Shown piece after piece: positions 36,505-45,375 of a DNA stretch of 64,000 bases. The notes under the pieces were generated by a model, which saw nothing but the letters and a program-made list of their open reading frames with translations, ran no database searches and was not told the origin of the DNA. Source of the stretch: a marine actinobacterium MedAcidi-G2B (GTDB lineage: Bacteria > Actinomycetota > Acidimicrobiia > Acidimicrobiales > MedAcidi-G1); contig JUEO01000001.1 in the NCBI GenBank assembly GCA_000817115.1, positions 248,001 through 312,000 of the forward strand. The letters run 5' to 3'. The position numbers and the translations under genes are program-made. The first letter of the stretch is position 1, and every line of letters starts with the position of its first letter.

Positions 36505-37647
36505 GTGACGGTAACTGAAGACCAGATAGTAAATGCCTTAGAACCAGTTCAGGATCCTGAACTGCGTAGAAGCATTGTTGAACTTGGAATGGTTCACAAT
36601 GTTGTAGTTGATGGATCAAAAGTAGTGGTATTAATAGCGCTCACTATTCCTGGTTGTCCTTTAAAGAACCAAATCAAAGAATCCATAGATCAAGTTCTTT
36701 ACCCGATTGAAGGGGTAACTGAAGTTGATGTTGATTTCACAGTTATGTCAGATGAGCAGCGTGAATCTGTTCGGTTAATGGTTCATGGAGATCCACAGTC
36801 TACAGCTGGAACAAATCCTGCTCAGGGTCATGCAGAGGGACGGGAAGTTCCATTTGGGCGTTCTGGAAGTAAAACAAGAGTTCTGCTGATTGCTTCTGGC
36901 AAAGGAGGGGTAGGGAAGTCTTCAGTGACAGCAAACTTAGCCGTTGCGTTAGCGCTGCGAGGTAGAGATGTTGCAGTAGTTGATGCAGACGTATGGGGAT
37001 TTTCTATACCGCGGATGTTAGGAGTACAAGCACCACCAACCGTTATTGACGACATGCTTATTCCTCCAGTAGCGCATGGAGTGCGCTGTATATCAATGGG
37101 ATTTTTTGCAGAAGAGGATCAACCTGTAATCTGGCGCGGACCAATGCTACATAAAGCTCTTGAACAGTTTCTAACAGATGTCTATTGGGATGACCCAGAT
37201 TTCCTACTTGTTGACCTTCCTCCAGGCACTGGAGACATTTCAATTTCTTTAGCAGGGTTTCTTCCTACCGCTCAGATGATTGTTGTAACAACGCCACAAC
37301 CTGCTGCTCAAAAAGTAGCGCAGAGAGCAGCGTATATGGCAGAGAAAGTCAACGTTTCAGTAAATGGTGTCGTTGAGAACATGTCTTGGTTCACGGGAGA
37401 AGATGGTACTCGTTACCAACTATTTGGTGAAGGAGGTGGGCAAGAGCTTGCAGAGCAACTAGGTGTTCCCCTTTTAGGCAGAGTCCCTCTTATCCCTGCT
37501 TTAAGGGAAGGAGCAGACACAGGCAACCCAGTTGCTGCTGATCCTTCAACTGAATCAGGGAAAGTGTTTGAAGAGTTGGCCAGGGCTGTAGATGAAGATC
37601 TCAAACCAACCCGACGTTCTCACCCAGAACTAAATTTGTTGGGATAG
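36505..37647 (+). CDS. mrp: Mrp/NBP35-family P-loop ATPase (iron-sulfur carrier)
   Basis: A 380-residue protein with an N-terminal MIP18/DUF59 domain (about residues 1-90; ALEPVQDPELRRSIVELGMV) and a ParA-like ATPase with deviant Walker A ASGKGGVGKSSVTANLA (about 132-148) and DFLLVDLPPGTGD. Mrp proteins carry iron-sulfur clusters to target enzymes. The metal-binding CxxC of some Mrp proteins is not evident; VNGVVENMSWF replaces the common ENMS-Y-C pattern. GTG start at 36505 follows TAGGAG. Confidence 0.9.
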   Translation: MTVTEDQIVNALEPVQDPELRRSIVELGMVHNVVVDGSKVVVLIALTIPGCPLKNQIKESIDQVLYPIEGVTEVDVDFTVMSDEQRESVRLMVHGDPQSTAGTNPAQGHAEGREVPFGRSGSKTRVLLIASGKGGVGKSSVTANLAVALALRGRDVAVVDADVWGFSIPRMLGVQAPPTVIDDMLIPPVAHGVRCISMGFFAEEDQPVIWRGPMLHKALEQFLTDVYWDDPDFLLVDLPPGTGDISISLAGFLPTAQMIVVTTPQPAAQKVAQRAAYMAEKVNVSVNGVVENMSWFTGEDGTRYQLFGEGGGQELAEQLGVPLLGRVPLIPALREGADTGNPVAADPSTESGKVFEELARAVDEDLKPTRRSHPELNLLG

Positions 37648-37683
37648 TTTCATAACAGGAATCAAATAGAGCAAGGAAGAATT

Positions 37684-37914
37684 GTGGATATACGCATAGG
37701 AGTATCTGACACTCCAAAAGAAATAACAGTTGAGTTATCTGATAAGACAGATCTAAAAAAACTTAAAAAGGATATTGACTCAGCACTCTCTCAAGAAACT
37801 ACCCTTTTCTGGTTTACTGATACCAAAGGCCGACAAGTAGGGATTCCAACAAACAAAATAGCTTACGTAGACATCGGAGCTGCCGGTTCCGGTAACCCTG
37901 TTGGCTTTAGTTGA
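37684..37914 (+). CDS. DUF3107 family protein
   Basis: A 76-residue protein starting MDIRIGVSDTPKEITVELSD and ending in WFTDTKGRQVGIPTNKIAYVDIG, matching the actinobacterial DUF3107 family, small ATP-binding-annotated proteins of unknown role. GTG start at 37684 after AAGGAAG. It lies between mrp and the sensor kinase on the same strand. Confidence 0.85.
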   Translation: MDIRIGVSDTPKEITVELSDKTDLKKLKKDIDSALSQETTLFWFTDTKGRQVGIPTNKIAYVDIGAAGSGNPVGFS

Positions 37915-37959
37915 TTCAAAAATCTTAGTCCCTGTCAAAGTCTGACCTAGGCTGACTAT

Positions 37960-39468
37960 ATGGCTACGTTGACCGAACTTTGTCACTCTCACACCAAATT
38001 AGACAGTGACCAGGTATCGCATTTACAGAATTTGACAGCCATCTGGGGTTTACTAGCGGATCTTTCATTTGCTGATCTCTTACTTTATGGAATGGATTCT
38101 TCCCACTCCGAAAATACTTTGGTCTTATTAGGGCATATTCGACCCACAACTGGAACCACAATTTATCGTGCAGACATGATTGGTCAGACTTTTGAGTCTC
38201 GCCAACGACCTCTGATTACTGATTGTTTTAACGAAGAAAAAGATATTGATGGATTAATTCAAGCTGGCCCCGATCGAGAAAATTCTGTGCGTGCAATTCC
38301 AGTTCGCCTAGGCGATCAAGTTATAGCTGTATTGGCTAGAGAGCGAGTGCATTCAACTGATAAAGCTAGCAGTGTGCTGGAAAGAACATATCGGCGAGTA
38401 TTCCATCGATTTGTAGAGATGATAGAGAGGGGAGAGTTTCCTTACCGAGAGGAAGAGCGCTTGCGTCATCGAACTCCACGTGTAGGTGATGGGCTTTTAC
38501 TAGTTGATGATCAGGGCCTTATTGAATTTGCCTCACCAAATGCCGTATCAGCATTGCATCGTCTAGGAATGCATCGTGCTGCAGTTGGTTCACGTCTCGA
38601 AGAGACAAATTTAGGATCAGCAATGCTTAGGCAAGCGTTTGCTCGGCGTACAGCAGTTATCGAAGAAGCTACTCACGGGACAGAAGTCGTGGTCGTGTCT
38701 CATTGTTTGCCCATGCTTGATAAACGCTCAGCAACCGGGGCGATAGTGCTTCTTCGTGACGTAACTGATCTTAGACGTCGTGATCGGGAGTTAGTGTCGA
38801 AAGATACAACCATTCGCGAAGTTCATCACAGAGTTAAAAATAATCTTCAAACGATCTCCTCACTTTTACGTCTACAAAGCCGTCGGCTAAAAACTGAGGA
38901 AGCGCGCGCAGCAGTGGAAGAATCCGTGCGAAGAATTAGTGCCATCTCAGTGGTTCATGAGACTCTTGCCCAAAGCGCAGAAGATGACGCCGAGTTCACC
39001 GAAATAGTGAGATTGCTTGTCAGACTTGTTGAAGAAACGGTTTCTCTGCCAGAACGGCCTTTACGATTTAGCGTTGAAGGAGAAGGTGGAACTTTGCCAT
39101 CACAAGTCACTACCACATTGGCTGTTGTAGTCACAGAACTATTGCAAAACGCGGTAGACCATGGATATGCCCAACCGAATCTTTCCAGCAAGGAAACATC
39201 TGGCAATGTGATAATTCAGATTGATCGACGGCCAGAAGGGCTGAATATCCAAGTTATAGATGATGGGATAGGGCTGCCAGAGGGATTTGAGATTGAAAAA
39301 GCACAAGGTCTAGGTTTAACCATTGTCCGCACTTTTATTGAAGGAGAATTAGGAGGATCACTGACTTTGAAACCAGTTAATAAAGCAAGCGGCGCTATCG
39401 CAGAGGTTCAAGTTCCAGCTAGTCGATTACTTGGGCCTTGGGATGATGCTCAGGAGCCAGAAGTCTAA
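37960..39468 (+). CDS. pdtaS: PdtaS-like sensor histidine kinase
   Basis: A 502-residue cytoplasmic kinase with no membrane helices. Domains: an N-terminal GAF-like domain (about 1-150), a PAS domain (about 170-275; GLLLVDDQGLIEFASPNAV), a HisKA_2 dimerisation domain with EVHHRVKNNLQTISSLLRLQSRR (His near residue 288), and a HATPase domain (VVTELLQNAVDHGY, DDGIGLPEGF, GLGLTIVRTF). In mycobacteria PdtaS phosphorylates the RNA-binding antiterminator PdtaR; no pdtaR is in this window. Confidence 0.9.
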   Translation: MATLTELCHSHTKLDSDQVSHLQNLTAIWGLLADLSFADLLLYGMDSSHSENTLVLLGHIRPTTGTTIYRADMIGQTFESRQRPLITDCFNEEKDIDGLIQAGPDRENSVRAIPVRLGDQVIAVLARERVHSTDKASSVLERTYRRVFHRFVEMIERGEFPYREEERLRHRTPRVGDGLLLVDDQGLIEFASPNAVSALHRLGMHRAAVGSRLEETNLGSAMLRQAFARRTAVIEEATHGTEVVVVSHCLPMLDKRSATGAIVLLRDVTDLRRRDRELVSKDTTIREVHHRVKNNLQTISSLLRLQSRRLKTEEARAAVEESVRRISAISVVHETLAQSAEDDAEFTEIVRLLVRLVEETVSLPERPLRFSVEGEGGTLPSQVTTTLAVVVTELLQNAVDHGYAQPNLSSKETSGNVIIQIDRRPEGLNIQVIDDGIGLPEGFEIEKAQGLGLTIVRTFIEGELGGSLTLKPVNKASGAIAEVQVPASRLLGPWDDAQEPEV

Positions 39469-39495
39469 AGACTGGATAAGTTGCCTACATACGTT

Positions 39496-40212
39496 ATGAA
39501 TAATTTCCAATTGCCTGTTAAACCTTTAGTTATTGCTCATAGAGGGGCGTCAATCGACCATTATGAAAATACAATTGCAGCCTTTCAAGCGGCAAAAGAG
39601 CAAGGAGCGGATTGGGTCGAGCTAGATGTCCGAAGATCAGAAGATGGAGTTCTTGTGGTACATCATGACGCACATCTTGAAGACGGACGTCTCATTAGAG
39701 AAATAGATTCAAAAAATCTTCCACCATATATTCCAAGCCTTGCGGAGGCTTTCGAATCAATTGAAGGACTTGGTGTAAATGTTGAAGTAAAAAGTCTTCC
39801 AGGTGAACCTGATAGAGCAGACGTAACAATGGTATGTGAAGCAGTGGTTGGTCTTGCGCAGGCTTATCGCCCACCTGAACTGCTGAGGGTTTCTTCTTTT
39901 GACATAAATGCTGTGAATCACATTCGTAGCACTGACGAAACTTTACCAACAGGATGGCTGGTGTTAGAACGTACCGGTTCCAACCAAATTCTTGACCGCG
40001 TATTACGGCATGGTCATGGGGCAGTACATCCATGGGATGAATTAGTCGACGAGAAGTTTGTGACTCAAGCACATAAACGAGGTCTTAAAGTATTCGTTTG
40101 GACGGTAGACGAAGAGGAGAGAATAGAAGAACTTTTATCTTGGTCTGTTGATGCGATCATCACTAATCGACCTGCGTTAGCGCGTCGAATAGTTGATGAA
40201 CGTTTTAACTAA
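39496..40212 (+). CDS. Glycerophosphodiester phosphodiesterase, cytoplasmic
   Basis: About 238 residues, with no signal peptide. VIAHRGASIDHYENTIAAF, WVELDVRRSEDGVLVVHHDAHL and the C-terminal GLKVFVWTVDEEERIEELLSWSVDAIITNRP are the GDPD TIM-barrel motifs. It hydrolyses glycerophosphodiesters to glycerol-3-phosphate. I use the ATG at 39496; a TTG at 39481 is also in frame and has a weak GGA upstream. It overlaps the convergent lipid-kinase gene by 4 bases and is a cytoplasmic counterpart to the exported copy at 1.3-2.4 kb. Confidence 0.9.
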   Translation: MNNFQLPVKPLVIAHRGASIDHYENTIAAFQAAKEQGADWVELDVRRSEDGVLVVHHDAHLEDGRLIREIDSKNLPPYIPSLAEAFESIEGLGVNVEVKSLPGEPDRADVTMVCEAVVGLAQAYRPPELLRVSSFDINAVNHIRSTDETLPTGWLVLERTGSNQILDRVLRHGHGAVHPWDELVDEKFVTQAHKRGLKVFVWTVDEEERIEELLSWSVDAIITNRPALARRIVDERFN

Positions 40213-41165
40213 TAAATATCCCTAGTGCCCAGAGGCAAAACAAGGTTCAAAGCTTCTGGTTCATGCCTAAAAGTAAATTCTTTCTCTTTTCCTAAGTAGT
40301 CGCCATCTACCTGCCATGGAACAGGGCCATACCCTGAAGCAGACCCTCCTGAAATATTAACCTGATAGTCAATAATGGGGCTGTCGTTGATATGGCCACT
40401 CCCTAATCCAAGTGAGGAGGAAAGTACAGGAAGCAGGCGGCTTGGAGATAGAGATTGAAAGGTAACTACAGCGAGCGGGGTATGAAGATTGGTTTCAGGT
40501 GAGAAAGAAATTTCTCGTGAACCCAAATATGTATAAGGGTCTGTGTTCAAACAGACCGCAAACATTCCACTAGTCTCAGTCATTCCAATATCTGCATCTT
40601 CGCCAGATGAGGAAATATGAAATGAAGGTTCTTTATGGTTGTAGTGCCGTAACCAGGTGTTAATTGTTGCAGCAACAAATAAGGGATGCCCAGCAAACCT
40701 TTTCAGGAAACCTCCTTGCCGCTCTACCTGTTCAACAACTGCAGCATCAAAACCGATCCCAGCGTGGAATAAAAAGTAGCGATCGTTCATTACTCCCAAG
40801 CCAATTCGACGTACCGACCCTGCTTCTAGGGCGTCAAGTAAAGACCCAGTAGCCTCTACTGGGTCATCGGGCAATCCAATAGTTCTGGCAAAAACATTTG
40901 TAGACCCTCCAGGAAGAGCAGCTAACGCGGTCTCAGTTCCAGCTAACCCATTGGCAACTTCGTTAAGAGTCCCGTCGCCTCCTAAAACAACTACAAGATC
41001 AAAGTTGTCATTTGCGGCACTCTGAGCGAGCCGAGTGGCATGACCGCGCCGGCTAGTAGCAGCTACTTCAAGTCGGTGGTCAGCAGAAAGTGCCTTTTGA
41101 ATAACTATTCGTGTACGGGCAGTTACCGACGAGGCGGAAGGATTAACCACTAAAAGCAATTTCAT
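40209..41165 (-). CDS. Diacylglycerol/sphingosine kinase-family lipid kinase
   Basis: A 318-residue DAGK-catalytic-domain protein. LLLVVNPSASS at the N-terminus, LVVVLGGDGTLNEVANGLAGT (the ATP-binding GGDGT motif, about residues 57-77) and ALPGGSTNVFARTIGLP are diagnostic. Bacterial members phosphorylate diacylglycerol or related lipids. Start at ATG 41165 fits the family N-terminus; an upstream in-frame start gives a non-family extension. It lies next to a GDPD gene, another lipid-turnover enzyme. Confidence 0.88.
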   Translation of the reverse strand: MKLLLVVNPSASSVTARTRIVIQKALSADHRLEVAATSRRGHATRLAQSAANDNFDLVVVLGGDGTLNEVANGLAGTETALAALPGGSTNVFARTIGLPDDPVEATGSLLDALEAGSVRRIGLGVMNDRYFLFHAGIGFDAAVVEQVERQGGFLKRFAGHPLFVAATINTWLRHYNHKEPSFHISSSGEDADIGMTETSGMFAVCLNTDPYTYLGSREISFSPETNLHTPLAVVTFQSLSPSRLLPVLSSSLGLGSGHINDSPIIDYQVNISGGSASGYGPVPWQVDGDYLGKEKEFTFRHEPEALNLVLPLGTRDIY

Positions 41166-41352
41166 ACTATTAACGAGAGTACCGCTGAAGGCGCTATTAG
41201 TCATTACAAACTGAACGAAAGCGAAATTTTTACTGAATTAAAGCCAAGAACTATTGGAATAAAGGCAAATTTTTTTAAAGTGACTGATGACCATTCAAGA
41301 AAATTACCCGCGAACTGTTGTCAAACACTTTATATAAGGCAGAATATTTCCC

Positions 41353-42132
41353 ATGAACATTGTTGTATGTGTAAAACAAATTCCCGATCCCGCTGACCCA
41401 GGGGCATTGGATCCTGAAACTAAGACTCTTAAAAGAGACGTGAAGCTTATTCTTGACGAGTCAGATTCTTATGGCGTTGAAATGGCCTTACAGCTTGTAG
41501 ATGAAGCTGGTGAAGGTGAAGTACGTCTAGTGTCAATGGCTCCAAATAATGAAATGAGTGGTTTACGTACTGCTCTTGCGATGGGAGCAGAGAGTGCAGT
41601 ACTTGTGAGCGATGATTCTCTAGCAGGTTCCGATGCGCTGTCAACTGCCAAAGTCTTAGCTGCTGCAATAAATCGCTGCGAACCAACACTGATACTTACA
41701 GCAACAGAATCAAGTGATGGATATACGGGAACTGTTCCAGCTCAGATAGCTGAAATTCTTGACCTTCCTTCAGTCACGTTCGCAAAAGAGATCTCAGTTG
41801 ATGGTGAAGTTGTCTCCGTAAAGAGACAAACCGAAGAGGGCTATGACGAGGTCGAATGCCCTCTCCCTTGTGTCGTTTCAGTTACCGCCGGAGTAGTTGA
41901 ACCACGTTATCCATCCTTCAAGGGAATCATGGCGGCAAAAAACAAACCAGTTGAAGAACTTGATTTAGCAGCTTTAGGGATAGAAGAAGGAACTGTTGGC
42001 TGGAGTGGAGCAAGGCAAGAAATCATAGAAATAGCACAAGCTCCTGAACGCGAAGCTGGAGAAATTATTGTTGACGAAGGTGATGCTCACGAACGCATCA
42101 TGGCATTTTTAGACGAACTCAAGGTTCTTTAG
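41353..42132 (+). CDS. etfB: Electron transfer flavoprotein beta subunit
   Basis: A 259-residue ETF beta subunit, starting VVCVKQIPDPADPGALDP and with GAESAVLVSDDSLAGSDALSTAKVLAAAI and QRQTEEGYDEVECPLPCVVSVTAG-like conserved sequence. With the alpha subunit it binds FAD and AMP and passes electrons from acyl-CoA dehydrogenases to the quinone pool. It is 9 bases upstream of etfA, after an AGGAGG ribosome site for the latter. Confidence 0.94.
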   Translation: MNIVVCVKQIPDPADPGALDPETKTLKRDVKLILDESDSYGVEMALQLVDEAGEGEVRLVSMAPNNEMSGLRTALAMGAESAVLVSDDSLAGSDALSTAKVLAAAINRCEPTLILTATESSDGYTGTVPAQIAEILDLPSVTFAKEISVDGEVVSVKRQTEEGYDEVECPLPCVVSVTAGVVEPRYPSFKGIMAAKNKPVEELDLAALGIEEGTVGWSGARQEIIEIAQAPEREAGEIIVDEGDAHERIMAFLDELKVL

Positions 42133-42141
42133 GAGGCAATT

Positions 42142-43110
42142 ATGAGCATCTCAACTATTTGGATTTATGGTGAAGCGACCAACGGATCAGTCTCAACTAC
42201 AACATTAGAGTTGATCACTGGGGCTCGTCAGTTAGCAGACACGGTAGAGGTAATAGTTCACGGCGACGCCTCAGCTTTAGCTTCTCAGTTAGGAGAATAT
42301 GGAGCTAAAGGCGTTAGATCCATTGGTGATTTAGGGGATTCACTGGCTGGTCCACAAATCGCTTCGGCAATAGCGGGAGCTATTAACGAAGGTAATGGCC
42401 CAGACGCAGTTCTATGTGCAACCACTTATGACGGCAGAGATGTCGCTGGGCGGTTATCAGCGAAATTAGATACACCAGTTATAACGAATGTTGTTGAGTT
42501 GAAAGTAGATGGTGATCGTCTACTAGGAGTTGAACCGGTTTTCGGTGGTGCAACTAACGTCACAACTGGATTTACTGGTTCTGGTGCTGCAATATTTCTC
42601 GTAAGACCTAAATCGTTTGAGGCAGATCCATCAGGTGGAGGTGCTGCAAGCGTAAGTGATATTTCGATCGGTGATACCGGAAATACGAACACCTCTGTCG
42701 TAAAAGACAGATTTGTTGAAGAGACAACTGGCCCCAAACTAGATGAAGCTGCAATAGTTGTTTCTGGTGGACGTGGCCTAGGTGAGCCAGATAAATACGA
42801 GATGATTGAGAATCTCGCAAAATTATTGAAAGCTGCTCCAGGTGCTTCACGTGCCGTGGTTGACTCGGGATGGGTGCCGTATTCTTACCAAGTTGGACAG
42901 ACAGGAAAAGTGGTCAAACCGACGGTGTACTTGGCTTGCGGTATCTCAGGAGCCACTCAGCACCTAGTTGGTATGAAAGGATCTGCGAACATCATCGCAA
43001 TCAATAAAGATGAAGAAGCTCCAATCTTTGGAGTCGCAGACCTTGGCATCGTAGGAGATGTACATAAAGTGCTGCCACAACTTATTTCTGCACTTCAAGA
43101 ACGCGGCTAA
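42142..43110 (+). CDS. etfA: Electron transfer flavoprotein alpha subunit
   Basis: A 322-residue ETF alpha subunit. The C-terminal FAD domain is clear: IVVSGGRGLGEPDKYEMIENLAKLL (about 205-230), ASRAVVDSGWVPYSYQVGQTGKVVKPTVYLACGISGATQHLVGM and IIAINKDEEAPIF. It carries the FAD and docks with dehydrogenases. A TAGGAGG ribosome site lies 8 bases upstream of the ATG. Confidence 0.95.
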   Translation: MSISTIWIYGEATNGSVSTTTLELITGARQLADTVEVIVHGDASALASQLGEYGAKGVRSIGDLGDSLAGPQIASAIAGAINEGNGPDAVLCATTYDGRDVAGRLSAKLDTPVITNVVELKVDGDRLLGVEPVFGGATNVTTGFTGSGAAIFLVRPKSFEADPSGGGAASVSDISIGDTGNTNTSVVKDRFVEETTGPKLDEAAIVVSGGRGLGEPDKYEMIENLAKLLKAAPGASRAVVDSGWVPYSYQVGQTGKVVKPTVYLACGISGATQHLVGMKGSANIIAINKDEEAPIFGVADLGIVGDVHKVLPQLISALQERG

Positions 43111-43149
43111 AACGAAGTAAGACAACTTTTTAACAGGCGTCTTATAGGC

Positions 43150-44133
43150 CTAGTCTTTTCGATCTTGTGCCGCTAACGCCCAAGATAGTCCTTCAAGGGG
43201 ATCTTCAACCGCAACTTTGAGCTTCCATCCTTTCGAAAGCGGATCATCATCCCATATCCACCAATTCATCTCGTTTAAGGCTTGATTTAAATCGTTAGTA
43301 TCTGGTGGCCAAATATTTTCTTGATCTAATCCAGCTAAAGCAGTAGCACACCACCAGACTTCAAAACGTCCTTTAGCATTGCCTGGTCGACGACCAAACG
43401 CTCCTCCTGAAGAAGCAGCCCAAGTCATATGTTTCCAAATCTCAGAGAGAGTAACCTGCTTAGCTTTAACTTCTCTGACCCCTAATGAAGAAATTGCTGT
43501 CGCCGCACTCCCATCAACCCTTACTGCCGTAGAACTCCCATTTGACTGATCTGTCCATGTTTGAACAAGGTTACGTAGGGCCTCGGTGGCTGAATCATGT
43601 TCTATTGCGCTAGGACTAGGTAAAGCAAGAGGACTTAACTCCTCAAAACTTGGAGCTGTATCTGCGACTGCATATTTTTCTATCTGAATACTTTTGATAG
43701 AGCATTCCCATTCTGTAAGAAATAGAGGAAGGTCAAGAGGGTCTTCTTTCAGCTTGAGATCAGACAAGTCTTCACCTCGAAAAACTCTTTCATGAGCAAT
43801 TAATGCTCGAAAAAGATCAGAAGACAAGTATGAGGAAATCTCCTCCCATGTATGAGAAGAAGCAGCAACTTCAGTGAGAGGAGCCAAACCAAAAACTTGT
43901 GCATCTCGATCTACGGCTCGTGCAGCAAATTCTCCAGGAGACTCAAGAGCAAGGCGATGTTCCGCATGATCCCCAGCAGGCCAGAGCTGATGACCTCTGT
44001 CGCTGGCTTGCCGAGAACGAATAGCAATGCTTTCAAGAAGTGGCCAAGATTTATCTACACAACATTGATCAATCAATCGCAGAAGTCCATCTAGATCACC
44101 AAGCTCGAGCAAATGATCAAGATCACTATTCAT
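43150..44133 (-). CDS. Unknown protein in the SCO1664/DUF3090 operon
   Basis: A 327-residue soluble protein with no signal or membrane helix. The N-terminus is acidic and Leu-rich (DLDHLLELGDLDGLLRLIDQCC). The C-terminal part is Trp-rich: HMTWAASSGGAFGRRPGNAKGRFEVWWCATALAG, then MNWWIWDDDPLSKGWKLKVAVEDPLEGLSWALAAQ. I do not recognise the family. It starts in a 4-base overlap with the kinase-like gene and is the last gene of a four-gene coupled operon, so it probably works with those proteins. Confidence 0.75.
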   Translation of the reverse strand: MNSDLDHLLELGDLDGLLRLIDQCCVDKSWPLLESIAIRSRQASDRGHQLWPAGDHAEHRLALESPGEFAARAVDRDAQVFGLAPLTEVAASSHTWEEISSYLSSDLFRALIAHERVFRGEDLSDLKLKEDPLDLPLFLTEWECSIKSIQIEKYAVADTAPSFEELSPLALPSPSAIEHDSATEALRNLVQTWTDQSNGSSTAVRVDGSAATAISSLGVREVKAKQVTLSEIWKHMTWAASSGGAFGRRPGNAKGRFEVWWCATALAGLDQENIWPPDTNDLNQALNEMNWWIWDDDPLSKGWKLKVAVEDPLEGLSWALAAQDRKD

Positions 44134-44885
44134 AGAAGTGGCCAGGGGACACGACGCCCAGTCGTATCATGAGGAAGAGTTCCGCCGGAACATACCGCCT
44201 GAACTCTAGAAATTAGAGCATCGACTTCCATGGCAGTCAGGAGATCTAGTAGAGGTTCTGAAGGCCCTTCAGAAAGGAATTGATTCAAGTCGTCAATCAA
44301 ATTTGAATCAATTGGTTCACCAGCCCAGTCCCAAATAACAGTCCGAACTTTGAATTGATGATGAAAATTTAAGGCATTATCAACCGCCCAAATTTTGCCA
44401 TCTTTGCCCTCTAGAACATGGCCTGCTTTCCGGTCAGTGTTATTCGATATCAGATCAAATACAGCCAGTTTTTTTAGTTCCTTCAAGTGAGAAGGGTTGT
44501 CACGTAGCGAGAAATAATGCTGTTCATAATCGCACGGGATGTATAGCTGAATTGATCCTTTACCAAGCGGTCCAGAACGAGTCACGGTTGGGGGGATCAT
44601 CCCCCAGCCGAGTTGTTTTGCTAGTTCCCAAGTAGCTACTTCACGTATATAAATTCCAGGGGGAAAGTCATGAAGAGGTCTTTCGCCAGAAGAAGGTTTG
44701 TACACACCTTGAATAAATGAATTATTAAAGCTGATATCAACTAAAAAAGTCGCATTTGAAGACCAAGGCATACGTCCCAGAACGTCTAGTTCGCCTTCCA
44801 TCAACATTCTTATAGCTAAAGAATCTTCTAGAGGGCCACGGTCTCTAAAAGGGCTAGAAGCATCTGAAGACCCATCAGTTTGCAC
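44130..44885 (-). CDS. SCO1664-family phosphatidylinositol 3/4-kinase-like protein
   Basis: About 251 residues. Kinase-like landmarks are SNATFLVDI and QGVYKPSSGERPLHDFP (the Lys of YKP could contact ATP), FDLISNNTDRKAGHVL (catalytic-loop-like) and WAVDNALNFHHQF (metal-binding Asp-like). This matches the actinobacterial SCO1664 family, annotated as PI3/4-kinase-like, with unknown substrate. I prefer the GTG at 44885, which overlaps the DUF3090 stop by 11 bases; an ATG at 44807 or a start at 44960 are alternatives. It overlaps the next gene by 4 bases. Confidence 0.8.
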   Translation of the reverse strand: MQTDGSSDASSPFRDRGPLEDSLAIRMLMEGELDVLGRMPWSSNATFLVDISFNNSFIQGVYKPSSGERPLHDFPPGIYIREVATWELAKQLGWGMIPPTVTRSGPLGKGSIQLYIPCDYEQHYFSLRDNPSHLKELKKLAVFDLISNNTDRKAGHVLEGKDGKIWAVDNALNFHHQFKVRTVIWDWAGEPIDSNLIDDLNQFLSEGPSEPLLDLLTAMEVDALISRVQAVCSGGTLPHDTTGRRVPWPLL

Positions 44886-45375
44886 AAGGGCACCAACCCT
44901 CGTTGGTTGACTCCAATGGGGCTTCACACCAAGGACAAGGAGGTCTCCCAGCGTCAACAAGATCTCTAGCCTGCGCTATGAACGTCGCAACTTGCTGACG
45001 GTTTAATGGGAATCGAGCTTGGGCGGGAATATCGTCCTCATCGCGTAAGAGCTCTTCTGCGAAGAGAATTATTCGATCGTTACTTTGTTGATAAGTGACA
45101 CCAAGACTTCCAACTACCCAAGCAGGTTCCCCAGGCTCAATGAATGAATCATCTGAGGAGAGAAAGTCTTCGCCTTCTAGGTCGGAAGGCGGGAGGTCAT
45201 CAAGCATTCGGTTCAGGAACTCTGCAAGACCTGCGACTTGCTGTTTTTCTAGTTTGAGCGAAATCAGATCATTTATCCGTCTTGCTTGCAGGTAGAAAAC
45301 CCTTCTTCCTTCAGGCCCGGTTGTACCTGCGGTAAATGAATCAGTATCTTCCCAGTTGATTTCCAGACCACTCAT
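44875..45375 (-). CDS. DUF3090 family protein with C-terminal Cys cluster
   Basis: A 166-residue protein. The body is acidic (PPSDLEGEDFLSSDDSFIEPGEPAW) and the C-terminus holds a zinc-ribbon-like CPWCEAPLESTNEGWCPCAN with four Cys. This matches the actinobacterial DUF3090 family found beside SCO1664 homologues. Function unknown. It overlaps the phosphomutase-like gene by 4 bases and the kinase-like gene by 11, so the operon is translationally coupled. Confidence 0.85.
   Translation of the reverse strand: MSGLEINWEDTDSFTAGTTGPEGRRVFYLQARRINDLISLKLEKQQVAGLAEFLNRMLDDLPPSDLEGEDFLSSDDSFIEPGEPAWVVGSLGVTYQQSNDRIILFAEELLRDEDDIPAQARFPLNRQQVATFIAQARDLVDAGRPPCPWCEAPLESTNEGWCPCAN

Noticed and set aside
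41318-41346. TTGTCA and TATATA before etfB as a promoter
   Set aside because: The spacing between the boxes is only 7 bases, so this pair is not a valid sigma-70-type promoter.
43111-43149. AAGAC...GTCTT inverted repeat after etfA as a terminator
   Set aside because: The loop is about 15 bases and the stem is 5 bp, too weak to support a call.
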